A DNA stretch of 64,000 nt from Pseudolysinimonas sp051954455 (GCF_051954455.1 NZ_JBQCHS010000025.1:1-64000), one strand, 5' to 3'; positions 1 to 8,389 are shown, counted from the first letter of the stretch. Numbers and translations are program-made. The notes: generated by a model not told the origin, from the letters alone.

Positions 1-100
1 GGCCCTGTGGTTCTCAATGGGGGGGCCTTATCCCGCTGGGTCTGTGGTTTCTCCGGCCACGGCCGCGGCTTACATGTGGGCCACCAGGGGCGGCCGCCCG

Positions 101-134
101 GGGGCCGGGGCCGCCCCCCCCCGGCCCGGGCCCC
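101..134. terminator. GC hairpin before the first permease gene
   Basis: Arms at 101-112 and 123-134 pair at 11 of 12 positions around a C-rich loop. It lies just before the first permease start. A similar hairpin separates the binding-protein gene from the permease gene in the ABC operon near 27.1 kb. I infer a binding-protein gene just left of the window and a partial terminator or 3'-end stabiliser here. The long C run could also be a sequencing problem. Confidence 0.45.
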
Positions 135-166
135 GCCGCACGACCGCTCCGACGAGAAAGTCACCG

Positions 167-1126
167 ATGACCGCACTCACCGCCCCCGCCCGCGCCGCCG
201 CGCCGAGGACGCGCCGCCAGCACGCGGCCTCCCGCCGCAAGGAGGTCGCCGGCGCCTGGACCCTCCTGGCGCCGTACGCGATCCTCCTGCTCGTGGCCGG
301 GATCATCCCGATCGCCTACGCGCTATGGATCAGCTTCCAGCAGACCCCGACCCTCGTCGATCCGACCCGGCGCGGCTTCGGCGGGATCGACGCGTACGTG
401 ACGGCGATCACCGACTTCCGGTTCACGCGGTCGTTCCTCGACATCCTCAACGTCCTCGTCGTGTGGATGCCGATCATGATCGTCGCGATCGTGGCGCTCG
501 CGCTGCTCATCCATGCGAGTCCGGGCCGCTTCGGCGCGGCGATGCGGTTCGTCTACTACATCCCGGGGGCCCTCGGCGGCATCGCCAACCTGATGCTGTG
601 GGTCTACCTGCTGAACCCCTCGCAGTCGCCGATCTCCGGGTTCCTGCATCTCCTCGGCTTCGAGACGATCAAGCAGGTGCTCGCGACGCAGGGCTCCCTG
701 CCCGTCGTCCTCGCGCTCATGCTCCTGCTGCAGGGGCTCGGCGCCTGGGTGGTGACGGTGAGCGGCGGCCTCAACAGCATCCCCGACGAGGTGCTCGAGG
801 CGGCGAGCCTCGACGGCGCCAACGCCTGGCAGCTGGCCTGGCGGGTGAAGCTGCCGATGATCCGCCAGTGGATCGGGTACGCCGCGCTCATGAACCTCGC
901 CTACGGGTTCCAGCTCTTCCTCGAGCCGTACCTCCTCAATCAGGTCGCCTCGGGCGCGCTGCCCTCCGAGTACGCGCCCACGCAGCTCTCGTACTGGTTC
1001 GCCTTCGTCGGATCCAACTTCCCCGCCGCCGCGGCCATGAGCGTGATCATCGTCATCGTCACGCTGATCATCGGTCTGCTCGTGGTGTTCCGCAGCGGCC
1101 TGTTCAGCAAGGAGGACGCGTCATGA
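167..1126 (+). CDS. Sugar ABC transporter permease, MalF/UgpA type
   Basis: Inner-membrane subunit of a carbohydrate ABC importer (CUT1 class), 319 residues with about six hydrophobic segments. The EAA loop that docks on the ATPase reads EVLEAASLDGANAWQ at about residues 208-222. The ATG at 167 is chosen because reading upstream gives a non-family, proline/arginine-rich tail. The stop overlaps the next start by 4 bases (ATGA), so translation is probably coupled. No ATPase gene is nearby, as is common for actinobacterial CUT1 systems that share one ATPase. The substrate is inferred from neighbours to be L-fucose or a similar deoxysugar. Confidence 0.9.
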   Translation: MTALTAPARAAAPRTRRQHAASRRKEVAGAWTLLAPYAILLLVAGIIPIAYALWISFQQTPTLVDPTRRGFGGIDAYVTAITDFRFTRSFLDILNVLVVWMPIMIVAIVALALLIHASPGRFGAAMRFVYYIPGALGGIANLMLWVYLLNPSQSPISGFLHLLGFETIKQVLATQGSLPVVLALMLLLQGLGAWVVTVSGGLNSIPDEVLEAASLDGANAWQLAWRVKLPMIRQWIGYAALMNLAYGFQLFLEPYLLNQVASGALPSEYAPTQLSYWFAFVGSNFPAAAAMSVIIVIVTLIIGLLVVFRSGLFSKEDAS

Positions 1127-2070
1127 CCGTCGTCGCCGCCCGCAACGTCGGCTCGCGCGCCGGCGGGATCCGCCGCTGGGACGCCGGGCGCATCGCCCGC
1201 GTCGTCGTCATGCTGATCGTCGCCGCCGCCTTCCTCTACCCCCTGCTCGGCTTCTTCATCGTCGCGCTGCGCTCCGACGCGAGCGTCGCGAACGGCACGG
1301 GCGGGCCGCTCGGCATCGGCGGCATCTCGTGGGACGGCATCCAGCACAGCTGGAGCCAGATCATCGGCTACGGCGGATCGGACACCCCGAACGTCTACCT
1401 CAGCTGGCTCGGCAACACGCTCGTCGTGGCGATCGGCGGGATGCTGATCGCGCTCGTCGCGGCGCTGCCCTCCGGCTACGCGCTCGCCAAGCTGCGGTTC
1501 CGCTTCCAGCGGACCCTGCTCGTGATCACGCTGCTCGCGATGGTCATGCCGAACACGGTGCTCGTCATCCCGCTGTTCCTCGAGGTCAACGCGATCGGCG
1601 CGGTCGGGGAGCTCTGGCCGGTCGCCGTCCTCATGGGCTTCTACCCGTTCGGCGTCTACCTGGCCTACATCCACTTCCGCACGGCGATGCCGTCGGAGCT
1701 GGTGGAGGCGGCCCGTATCGACGGGCTCGGGGAGGTGGCGATCTTCGCCCGGATCGCGCTGCCGATCTCGAAGCAGGCGGTCGCGCTCGTCGCGTTCTTC
1801 TCGTTCCTCGCGAACTGGACGAACTTCTTCCTCCCGCTCGCGCTGCTCACCTCGAACCTCGGCTCGCAGACCATCTCGGTCGGGATCCAGAGCCTCATCA
1901 GCTCGAGTCCGCTCTTCAACCCCACCACCGCCGCCGGCCTCAACGTCAAGCTCTACATGCCGGAGCTGGGGCTCGCGACCGCGATCTCGACGATCCCGCT
2001 GCTCGTGGTGTTCGTCGTGGCGCAGCGGTTCCTGGTCCGCGGGCAGACCGTCGGGGCGCTGAAAGGGTGA
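1123..2070 (+). CDS. Sugar ABC transporter permease, MalG/UgpE type
   Basis: Second permease of the same importer, 315 residues. The N-terminal tail is basic and precedes the first membrane span. The EAA motif reads ELVEAARIDGLGEVAI at about residues 192-207, the usual place about 100 residues from the C-terminus. The ATG at 1123 overlaps the upstream stop. The stop at 2068-2070 overlaps the GTG of the oxidoreductase, so the plus-strand genes form a tight operon. Assignment to the MalG side rests on gene order and on the long extracytoplasmic loop after the first span. Confidence 0.9.
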   Translation: MTVVAARNVGSRAGGIRRWDAGRIARVVVMLIVAAAFLYPLLGFFIVALRSDASVANGTGGPLGIGGISWDGIQHSWSQIIGYGGSDTPNVYLSWLGNTLVVAIGGMLIALVAALPSGYALAKLRFRFQRTLLVITLLAMVMPNTVLVIPLFLEVNAIGAVGELWPVAVLMGFYPFGVYLAYIHFRTAMPSELVEAARIDGLGEVAIFARIALPISKQAVALVAFFSFLANWTNFFLPLALLTSNLGSQTISVGIQSLISSSPLFNPTTAAGLNVKLYMPELGLATAISTIPLLVVFVVAQRFLVRGQTVGALKG

Positions 2071-3185
2071 CCCGGCCGGAGTCGGCGCCGGCCGCGGCGT
2101 ACACGCTCGAGCCGCCGCGTGCGCCGCGGCCGATCGTTATCCTGGGCGCCGGCGGCATCGTGCGCGACGCGCACCTGCCGGCCTACGCGAAGGCCGGGTT
2201 CCCGGTGGCGGGCATCTGCGACCGCGACCGCCCCCGGGCGCAGGAGCTCGCCGCGCGCTACCGGATCCCGACCGTGACCGGCTCGATCGAGGAGGCGGTG
2301 GCCGCCGCGCCCGCCGACGCCGTCTTCGACGTCGCGCTCGTACCGGATCAGTTCCCCGCCGCGCTCGAGGCGCTGCCGGAGGGTGCGGCGGTGCAGCTGC
2401 AGAAGCCGCTCGGGGAGACCCTCGACGAGGCGCGGGAGCTGGTGGCGATCTGCCGGCGGAAGCGACTCGTGGCGGCGATCAACACGCAGCTGCGGTTCGC
2501 ACCCCAGATCGCCGCCGCCCGGGCGCTCATCGCGCAGGGCGCGATCGGGGAGCTGATCGACCTCGAGGTGCGGGTGTCGGTGCTGACACCGTGGGAGATG
2601 TTCCCCTTCGTGTTCGGGCGCGAGCGGCTCGAGTTCACGCTGCACTCGGTGCACTACCTCGACCTCGTCCGCTCCTTCCTCGGCGACCCGACCGGCGTCG
2701 ACGCCGTGACCGTCGGCCACCCGCGCAAGCCGGACCTCGCGAGCACGCGTTCGGCGGTGATCCTGCGCTACGCCGGTCGGCCCTTGCGCGTCGTCGTCAC
2801 GACCGACCACGACCACGACTTCGGGCCGCGGCACGAGGAGAGCTTCATCAAGTGGGAGGGGTCGGATGGCGCGATCCGCGCGCAGCTCGGCCTGCTCCTC
2901 GACTACCCGCGCGGAGGCGAGGACGCCCTCGAGATCGTGCAGCGCTCGCGCCGCGACGAGGGCTGGCGAGCGGTGCCGTTCGAGGGGAGCTGGTTCCCGG
3001 ACGCGTTCATCGGGTCGATGGGCGCGCTCCAGCGCTACGTCGAGGGATCGGTCGACGAGCTGCCCACGAGCGTCGAGGACGTGCTGCACACCATGGCGGT
3101 CGTGGAGGCCGCCTACACCTCGGCCGCCGCGACGGGGACGGTGCCCGACTACCCGGCGCCCGACCTCCCGGAGGGTCGCGCATGA
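2067..3185 (+). CDS. Gfo/Idh/MocA family NAD(P)-dependent sugar oxidoreductase
   Basis: 372 residues, GTG start overlapping the permease stop by 4 bases. The N-terminal Rossmann fold carries ILGAGGIVRDAHLPAY, and the second half is the alpha/beta substrate domain with HYLDLVRSFLGDP. The usual EKP cofactor/catalytic motif reads QKP here (VQLQKPLGE), keeping the lysine. Such enzymes oxidise a sugar or sugar-lactone hydroxyl. In this operon it is a candidate for the first oxidation of the imported sugar, but the family is too broad to fix the substrate. Confidence 0.8.
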   Translation: MTRPESAPAAAYTLEPPRAPRPIVILGAGGIVRDAHLPAYAKAGFPVAGICDRDRPRAQELAARYRIPTVTGSIEEAVAAAPADAVFDVALVPDQFPAALEALPEGAAVQLQKPLGETLDEARELVAICRRKRLVAAINTQLRFAPQIAAARALIAQGAIGELIDLEVRVSVLTPWEMFPFVFGRERLEFTLHSVHYLDLVRSFLGDPTGVDAVTVGHPRKPDLASTRSAVILRYAGRPLRVVVTTDHDHDFGPRHEESFIKWEGSDGAIRAQLGLLLDYPRGGEDALEIVQRSRRDEGWRAVPFEGSWFPDAFIGSMGALQRYVEGSVDELPTSVEDVLHTMAVVEAAYTSAAATGTVPDYPAPDLPEGRA

Positions 3186-3505
3186 GACGCGTCGCGCAGG
3201 CCATCGGGCTGCCGCTGGAGAACCGTGCCCGCTACGAGGAGCTGCACGCAGCGGTGTGGCCGGCGGTCCTGGAGCAGATCGCGCGGAGCAACATCCGCAA
3301 CTACTCGATCTACCGGCACGGCGACGTGCTCTTCGCCTACTTCGAGTACGTGGGCGACGACTACGAGGCCGACATGGCCGCGATGGCCGCGGATCCGACG
3401 ACGCGGGAGTGGTGGGCCGTGTGCATGCCGCTGCAGCGCCCGTTCGACGACCGCGCCGACGACGCCTGGTGGTCGGACCTGCCGGAGGTCTTCCACCAGG
3501 ACTGA
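3182..3505 (+). CDS. L-rhamnose/L-fucose mutarotase, RhaM type (DUF718)
   Basis: 107 residues, the full length of this small dimeric alpha/beta-barrel family. It interconverts alpha and beta anomers of 6-deoxy-L-sugars. Family features visible are YEELHAAVWPAV near the N-terminus, NYSIYRHGDVLFAYFEY in the middle, and the WW pair at REWWAVC. The ATG overlaps the oxidoreductase stop. Related mutarotases sit in non-phosphorylating L-fucose pathways, and the neighbouring hydrolase and SDR favour fucose over rhamnose (inference). The last two codons and stop lie in a palindrome shared with the converging gene. Confidence 0.85.
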   Translation: MRRVAQAIGLPLENRARYEELHAAVWPAVLEQIARSNIRNYSIYRHGDVLFAYFEYVGDDYEADMAAMAADPTTREWWAVCMPLQRPFDDRADDAWWSDLPEVFHQD

Positions 3506-3533
3506 CGCGCGCGGGGCCGGCGCGTCAGTCCTG
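3497..3533. terminator. Bidirectional terminator containing two stop codons
   Basis: Perfect 14-bp arms (3497-3510, 3520-3533; CAGGACTGACGCGC) flank a 9-base loop. The left arm contains the mutarotase stop at 3503-3505 and the right arm contains the SDR stop at 3525-3527. As the arms are identical on opposite strands, both proteins end in Gln-Asp. There is no U tract, as is usual for high-GC actinobacterial hairpins. Confidence 0.75.
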
Positions 3534-4283
3534 CTCCGGGCGCAGCCGCAGCTCCTGCATCCCGCCGTCGACGGCGATGCTCGTGCCGGTCGTCGACGAG
3601 TTGCGCGGGTCGGCGAGGTAGGCGACCGCCTCGGCCACCTCCTCCGCCGAGACCAGCCGGCCGTGCGGCTGCCGCGCGGCGCGCGCCGCGCGCTCCGCGG
3701 CCGGATCTGCCGCCGCGTCGAGCAGGCGGCCGACCCACGGGGTGTCCGCGGTGCCCGGGTTCACGCAGTTCACGCGGATGCCCTCGCGGAGGTGATCGGC
3801 GGCCATGGCGCGCGTCATCGCGAGTACAGCGCCCTTCGACGCGCTGTACAGCACCCGCTGCGGGAGCCCCGCGGTCGCCGCGATCGAGCAGGTGTTGACC
3901 ACCGCCGCGCGGCCCGACGCGCGCAGCGCGGGCAGCGCGGCGCGCGTGACGCGCGCGATGCCGATCACGTTGACGTCGAGCACGCGCGTCCACTCGTCGT
4001 CGGGGTTGTCGGCGACGGTGCCCTGGGCGCCGATCCCGGCGTTGTTGACGAGCACGTCGATCCCGCCGAGCTCCTCGACGACCCGGTCGATCGCGGCGCG
4101 CACGGACGCGTCGTCGGTGATGTCGGCGGCGATGGCGAGCACGTCGGCGGCCGCGTGCGCGATGTCGCGGTCGAGCACGGCGACACGGGCCCCGCCCTCG
4201 ATCAGGCGGGCCGCGATCGCGGCCCCGATGCCGGAGGCGCCGCCGGTGACGACGGCGGTCATCCCGTCGAACGCGCCGCTCAT
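3525..4283 (-). CDS. SDR dehydrogenase, probable 2-keto-3-deoxy-L-fuconate dehydrogenase
   Basis: 252 residues of classical short-chain dehydrogenase. Visible are the cofactor motif TGGASGIG at 13-20, NNAG at 80-83, catalytic Ser133 and YSASK at 146-150, and a C-terminal DGGM segment. The Asp at the end of strand 2 (VLDRD) suggests NAD preference. The ATG overlaps the hydrolase stop by 4 bases. With that hydrolase it matches the last two steps of non-phosphorylating L-fucose oxidation: 2-keto-3-deoxy-L-fuconate to the 2,4-diketo acid. A generic SDR role cannot be excluded from sequence alone. Confidence 0.8.
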   Translation of the reverse strand: MSGAFDGMTAVVTGGASGIGAAIAARLIEGGARVAVLDRDIAHAAADVLAIAADITDDASVRAAIDRVVEELGGIDVLVNNAGIGAQGTVADNPDDEWTRVLDVNVIGIARVTRAALPALRASGRAAVVNTCSIAATAGLPQRVLYSASKGAVLAMTRAMAADHLREGIRVNCVNPGTADTPWVGRLLDAAADPAAERAARAARQPHGRLVSAEEVAEAVAYLADPRNSSTTGTSIAVDGGMQELRLRPEQD

Positions 4284-5149
4284 GCCCGGGCCCCCACGAC
4301 CTGCTGCCGCTGACGGCCCAGCCCGTCGATCTCGATCTCGAGCACGTCGCCCTCCTTCAGATAGGGGAACCGCCCCGACAGCGCGACGCCCTGCGGGGTG
4401 CCGGTGAGGATCACGTCGCCCGGCACCAGCTCCATGTACTGGCTGAGATTCCACACCAGCTCGTCGATCCCGAAGATCAGATCGCTCGAGCGGGAGTCCT
4501 GGCGCGGGTCGCCGTTGACCCAGCTGCGCAGCCGGAGGTCGTCGGCCGACAGCCCGGAGGAGCTCAGCTCGTCCGCCGTCGCGATCCAGGGGCCGAGGGG
4601 GCAGAAGTTCGGCGCGGTCTTGCCCTTGCTCCACTGGCCGCCGGACTCGTCGAGCTGGAAGGCGCGTTCGGAGATGTCGTCCGCGGCGAGGAACCCGGCG
4701 ATGTGGTCGCGCGCGTCGGCGGGGGAGTCGAGGTACAGGGCGCGGGTTCCGATCACGAAGGCGAGCTCGACCTCCCAGTCGGCGCGCTCGGCGCGCGGCG
4801 GCAGGGGCAGCTCGTCGTCCGGACCGCAGATCGAGGACGGCGACTTGAGGAACACGATGGGGTTCTGCGGCGGCTCCGCACCCGACTCGGCTGCGTGCGC
4901 CGCGTAGTTCTGGCCGATGCAGATGACGGCGTTCGGCCGGGCGAGGGGGGAGCCGATCCGCAGCCCGGCGGCATCCGGCACCTCCGGCAGCGACCCGTCG
5001 GCGAGCGCGGCGCGCAGCCGATCCAGGCTCTGGGGGGCGAACGCATCCCCCTCGAAGTCGGCGACGACGCCCGATGCGTCGAGCACGCGGTCCCCGTCGA
5101 GGACGACCGGGCGCTCCGCGCCGCGTTCGCCGAGTCGTGCCAGCCGCAT
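4280..5149 (-). CDS. Fumarylacetoacetate hydrolase family, probable 2,4-diketo-3-deoxy-L-fuconate hydrolase
   Basis: 289 residues. The FAH fold has metal ligands consistent with E126, E128 (DWEVELAF) and D158 (AADDISERAF), and the GGQWSKGKTAPNFCPLG segment is characteristic of the 2-hydroxyhepta-diene/diketo-acid hydrolase branch. It is expected to cleave a 2,4-diketo acid to pyruvate plus an acid (lactate from the fucose intermediate). A strong Shine-Dalgarno AGGAGG at about 5157-5162 (minus strand) supports the ATG. It is first gene of a two-gene minus-strand operon with the SDR. Confidence 0.85.
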   Translation of the reverse strand: MRLARLGERGAERPVVLDGDRVLDASGVVADFEGDAFAPQSLDRLRAALADGSLPEVPDAAGLRIGSPLARPNAVICIGQNYAAHAAESGAEPPQNPIVFLKSPSSICGPDDELPLPPRAERADWEVELAFVIGTRALYLDSPADARDHIAGFLAADDISERAFQLDESGGQWSKGKTAPNFCPLGPWIATADELSSSGLSADDLRLRSWVNGDPRQDSRSSDLIFGIDELVWNLSQYMELVPGDVILTGTPQGVALSGRFPYLKEGDVLEIEIDGLGRQRQQVVGARA

Positions 5150-5155
5150 CCTCGC

Positions 5156-5192
5156 GCCTCCTGATAGATCTGATGAATCCCTGGCCAGGCTA
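5156..5192 (-). promoter_or_regulatory. Promoter, possible operator and RBS for the hydrolase-SDR operon
   Basis: Reading leftward there is a -10 hexamer TAGCCT (5187-5192), then the ATCA-GATCT-ATCA segment (ATCA direct repeats around GATCT) in the leader, then AGGAGG before the ATG. The repeat could bind a sugar-acid regulator, but no regulator gene is next to it. The -10 and RBS are clear; the operator is a guess. Confidence 0.45.
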
Positions 5193-5259
5193 GTGCGCCG
5201 CGGACACGTGCGCGAACCGAAAAGGCGAGATCGTCAGCACCACCCGGCATGATGAGCGC

Positions 5260-6168
5260 GTGGGCATCGAGGTGCGACGGCTGCGCAAGTCGTATGGCGC
5301 CGTGCCCGCCGTCCGCGACGTGTCGTTCGACGTCGAGAGCGGCACCGTGTTCGCGTTCCTCGGGCCGAACGGCGCCGGCAAGTCGACGACCATCTCCTGC
5401 ATCACGACGGTGCTCGCGCCCGACTCCGGCGAGATCCTCGTCGACGGCGCGCGGGTCGGGCGCGACGACGCGGCGATCCGCCGGCGCATCGGGGTCGTCT
5501 TCCAGGGGTCGCTGCTGGACGACCTGCTGAGCGTGCGCGAGAACCTCGAGACGCGGGCGCGCTTCTACGGACTGACGCGCGAGGCCGCGCGGCGCCGGGT
5601 GGGCGAGCTCTCCGAGCTCATCCAGCTCGGCACCTTCCTCGACCGCCGCTACGGCACGCTCTCCGGCGGCCAGCGCCGCCGCGCCGACATCGCGCGGGCG
5701 CTCGTGCACGACCCGGCGGTGCTCTTCCTCGACGAGCCGACGACCGGTCTCGACCCGCAGAGCCGGGAGCAGGTCTGGGACGCGGTCCACGCGCTGCGCG
5801 AGCAGCAGGGCACGACCGTCTTCCTCACCACGCACTACATGGCCGAGACGGAGGAGGCCGCCGACGTCTGCATCATCGACGCCGGCCGCATCGTCGCGCA
5901 GGGATCGCCGACCGAGCTCCGCCGACAGCACAGCTCCAGCGTCCTGACCCTCACCGTCGCCGACCCGGGCCGGCTCGCGGCCGCCGCCGACCCGATGGGT
6001 CTCGCCGCGACGGCGGACGGCGACCGCTGGCGGGTCCCGGTCTCCTCCGCGACGCAGGCGCGGGAGGTCATGGATGCGCTCGGCGACGCGCTCGTCGACT
6101 TCGAGTTCCGCCACGGGACGATGGACGACGTCTTCCTCGCGCTCACCGAGACGGCGCCCGAGCCGTGA
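5260..6168 (+). CDS. ABC transporter ATP-binding protein, DrrA-like
   Basis: 302 residues, GTG start. Walker A GPNGAGKST is at 35-43, the signature LSGGQRRRADIARAL begins near 134, Walker B LFLDEPTTGLDP follows near 155, and the H-loop reads TTHYMAE. A C-terminal extension of about 90 residues with the ending FRHGTMDDVFLALTE is typical of the daunorubicin-resistance (DrrA/CcmA-like) exporter family. It pairs with the downstream permease, whose start overlaps its stop by 4 bases. The exported substrate is unknown. Confidence 0.9.
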   Translation: MGIEVRRLRKSYGAVPAVRDVSFDVESGTVFAFLGPNGAGKSTTISCITTVLAPDSGEILVDGARVGRDDAAIRRRIGVVFQGSLLDDLLSVRENLETRARFYGLTREAARRRVGELSELIQLGTFLDRRYGTLSGGQRRRADIARALVHDPAVLFLDEPTTGLDPQSREQVWDAVHALREQQGTTVFLTTHYMAETEEAADVCIIDAGRIVAQGSPTELRRQHSSSVLTLTVADPGRLAAAADPMGLAATADGDRWRVPVSSATQAREVMDALGDALVDFEFRHGTMDDVFLALTETAPEP

Positions 6169-7040
6169 ACGCGCTCACCGTCACCTGGCGCAACCTCCGC
6201 CTCTTCTTCCGCGACCGCGCCGCGGTCTTCTTCTCGATCCTCTCGGCGCTCATCCTCATCGGGCTGTACGCGCTCTTCCTCGGCCACCAGCAGGTCGACG
6301 CGCTCGAGCAGACGCTGCCGCGGGCGAGCGAGGCCGACATCACCGCGTTCGTCGTCGCGTGGGTCTTCGCCGGCGTCGCGATGATCACGACCCTCACGAC
6401 CGGGCTCTCGTCGCTGAGCCAGCTCGTCGAGGACGCGAGCTCGGGACGTTTCCGCGACTTCCTCGTCTCGCCCGTGCGTCGGATCGAGCTGATCCTGGGC
6501 TACCTGGTCTCGTCGTTCATGATCTCGGTGCTCATCTCGCTCGTCACCGTCATCGCCGGGCAGCTGTACCTCGCGATCATCGGCGCGCCGGTCATGACTC
6601 CGCCGCAGATCGCGACCGTGCTCGGCTACCTCGCACTGTCGTCGGCGGCGTTCGTCGCGATGTCGGCGTTCCTGGTCACCTTCATGCGCTCGGCGAACGC
6701 CTTCACCGCGGTCGCGACGATCGTCGGCACGCTCATCGGCTTCCTCGCCGGGGCCTACATCCCGCCCGGCGTGCTGCCGTCCGCGGTGTCGAACGTGGTC
6801 CAGGCGCTCCCGTTCTCGCAGTCGGCCCAACTGATCCGCCAGCCGCTCACGCACGAGGCGCTCGTGCGGATGACCGACGGCAGCGGCCGGGCCGAGTCCA
6901 CGATCTCCGCCTTCTACGGGATGACCGCGAAGGTCGGCGACGCGACGGTCACGAACGGCTGGGCACTCGCCGAGCTCGCGGCGGTGCTGCTGGTCTTCCT
7001 CGCCCTCGGCGCGTGGCGGATCGGGCGCCGGATCCGGTGA
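6165..7040 (+). CDS. ABC-2 type membrane permease, DrrB-like
   Basis: 291 residues, GTG start inside the stop region of the ATPase gene. A short cytoplasmic N-terminus precedes a first span (VFFSILSALILIGLYALFL). Then comes an extracellular loop and a block of five spans with the ABC-2 conserved GRFRDFLVSPVRR segment after the second. It forms the membrane half of a two-component exporter for a lipid, drug or polyketide-like molecule. No cargo gene is nearby, so self-protection or lipid export is equally possible. Confidence 0.88.
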   Translation: MNALTVTWRNLRLFFRDRAAVFFSILSALILIGLYALFLGHQQVDALEQTLPRASEADITAFVVAWVFAGVAMITTLTTGLSSLSQLVEDASSGRFRDFLVSPVRRIELILGYLVSSFMISVLISLVTVIAGQLYLAIIGAPVMTPPQIATVLGYLALSSAAFVAMSAFLVTFMRSANAFTAVATIVGTLIGFLAGAYIPPGVLPSAVSNVVQALPFSQSAQLIRQPLTHEALVRMTDGSGRAESTISAFYGMTAKVGDATVTNGWALAELAAVLLVFLALGAWRIGRRIR

Positions 7041-7059
7041 CCGGCCGCGCCGGCCCGCA

Positions 7060-7236
7060 TCAGCGCAGCTTCGCGACGGCGAGCTCCATGAGCTGCCAGA
7101 GCCCGAGGACCGCGAGCACGATGAGCCCCAGCACGACGATCACGGAGACGAACCAGATGCCCCAGGCGGCGGCGCGCTGACGGGGGGTCGGCTCGTCGAG
7201 CGTCATGACGGAGAAGAAGGCGGCGAGCGAGTTCAC
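7060..7236 (-). CDS. Small single-span membrane protein (58 residues)
   Basis: I do not recognise a family. The frame gives a short N-terminus, a charged stretch (DEPTPRQR), then a hydrophobic span IWFVSVIVVLGLIVLAVLG and a short basic tail ending AVAKLR. The GTG at 7236 is chosen because AAAGGGA sits about 7 bases before it and a TACGAT hexamer lies further upstream (7266-7271). An internal ATG at 7206 would give 48 residues. It stands alone between the exporter and the TDT transporter. Coding is likely from the clean charge/hydrophobic pattern. Confidence 0.5.
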   Translation of the reverse strand: MNSLAAFFSVMTLDEPTPRQRAAAWGIWFVSVIVVLGLIVLAVLGLWQLMELAVAKLR

Positions 7237-7279
7237 GGGCGTCCCTTTCGTGGGCGGGTGCCTCGATCGTAGGCCGCGC

Positions 7280-8356
7280 TCAGCGGGAGGGCGCGAGGGC
7301 CGGGATGCTCCGCTCCGGCAGCTGCGCTCGGACGGTGCGGACCGCGGCCGCCCCCCAGGCGAACAGAAGACCGCAGAAGAGCACGACCGACAGGGCGGCG
7401 ATGGCCGTGCTGCCCGTCGCGATCGCGAGGCCGGTGGTCCCGGTGACGCAGGTCCCCACCGGGAACGTGAACGACCACCAGGTCAGGGAGAAGGGCAGGC
7501 CGCGGAGAGCGGCGCGCACGGTCACGAGCGCCGCGACGCCGATCCAGAGCAGGGCGAAACCGAGCACGGGCAGGCCGAAGAGCACGGCGACCGTCGGGAG
7601 CGCCCCGTCCACCGACGCGCCGAGGGCCCCCGAGCTGTTGCGCGAGAGCAGCCTGATCGCCGTGATCGACTGGCCGAGCGGCCCGAGGACGATCCACAGG
7701 GTCGGCACCATGCGCTCGCTTCCGACCCCGTGGTGCGCCAGGCGGCTCCAGAGCTGCGTGATGACGACGAGCGAGGCGATGAGGCTCAGGCCGAACATCG
7801 CGAGGCAGCCCGCGGCGAGGTCCTCGCGCAGCTGGCCGGCGGGCGCGTAGGGCACGAGCAGGGCCCCCGTCGCGGCCGACACCATCGGCGGGACGATCGG
7901 CATCAGCCAGCCGCCGAACGCCGCGTCGGCGTCGTTCCGATGCCGGGTGAAGGCGATGTACGGCACGACCACCGCGCTCAGCAGCCCGGTCACGGTGCCG
8001 GCGCTCCAGAGCACGGCGTCCACGATGACGGCGGCGGGGAGTCCGATCACGTCGCGCCCGACCAGGAGCGCGCCGGCGCCCACCGTCAGCAGCGCCATGG
8101 GCGGAGCCCCGTAGAAGTGCGCCATCACGGGGTCGAGGTGGTGGGAGCGGGCGGCGGCGGGCGAGCGGAACGCGGCGACCGCCGCCGCGATGAGCAGGAA
8201 GACGAGGAGCGCCGCGGCGACGATCCACACGACGAGCGCGAACGCGCGCTGCCCGGGGATCTGCAGCGGGAGCCCCGTGGCGGCGTTCGCGACGATGCCG
8301 GTGCCCATGACGGAGGCGAACCAGTTGGGGGTGACGGAGCGGAGACTGAAGCGCAC
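7280..8356 (-). CDS. TDT family transporter (tellurite-resistance/dicarboxylate or sulfite exporter type)
   Basis: 358 residues with about ten hydrophobic spans. The opening SVTPNWFASVMGTGIVA and later PLGQSITA and GLPFSLTWWSFTFPVGT are hallmarks of the TehA/Mae1/SSU1 fold. Members export or import C4-dicarboxylates, sulfite or other small anions. The GTG at 8356 is preceded by GGAGCAGG. It is divergent from a LysR regulator with very short spacing, so the regulator probably controls it. The exact substrate cannot be read from sequence. Confidence 0.85.
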   Translation of the reverse strand: MRFSLRSVTPNWFASVMGTGIVANAATGLPLQIPGQRAFALVVWIVAAALLVFLLIAAAVAAFRSPAAARSHHLDPVMAHFYGAPPMALLTVGAGALLVGRDVIGLPAAVIVDAVLWSAGTVTGLLSAVVVPYIAFTRHRNDADAAFGGWLMPIVPPMVSAATGALLVPYAPAGQLREDLAAGCLAMFGLSLIASLVVITQLWSRLAHHGVGSERMVPTLWIVLGPLGQSITAIRLLSRNSSGALGASVDGALPTVAVLFGLPVLGFALLWIGVAALVTVRAALRGLPFSLTWWSFTFPVGTCVTGTTGLAIATGSTAIAALSVVLFCGLLFAWGAAAVRTVRAQLPERSIPALAPSR

Positions 8357-8389
8357 GACCCCAACCTGCTCCGTGGGCCGGCCTCGCGG

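Noticed and set aside
1..166. Reading the first permease from an upstream in-frame start at base 17
   Set aside because: The extra 50 residues are low-complexity and arise from GC runs; the ATG at 167 gives a normal family N-terminus. The homopolymer-rich stretch may be a sequencing or assembly artefact.
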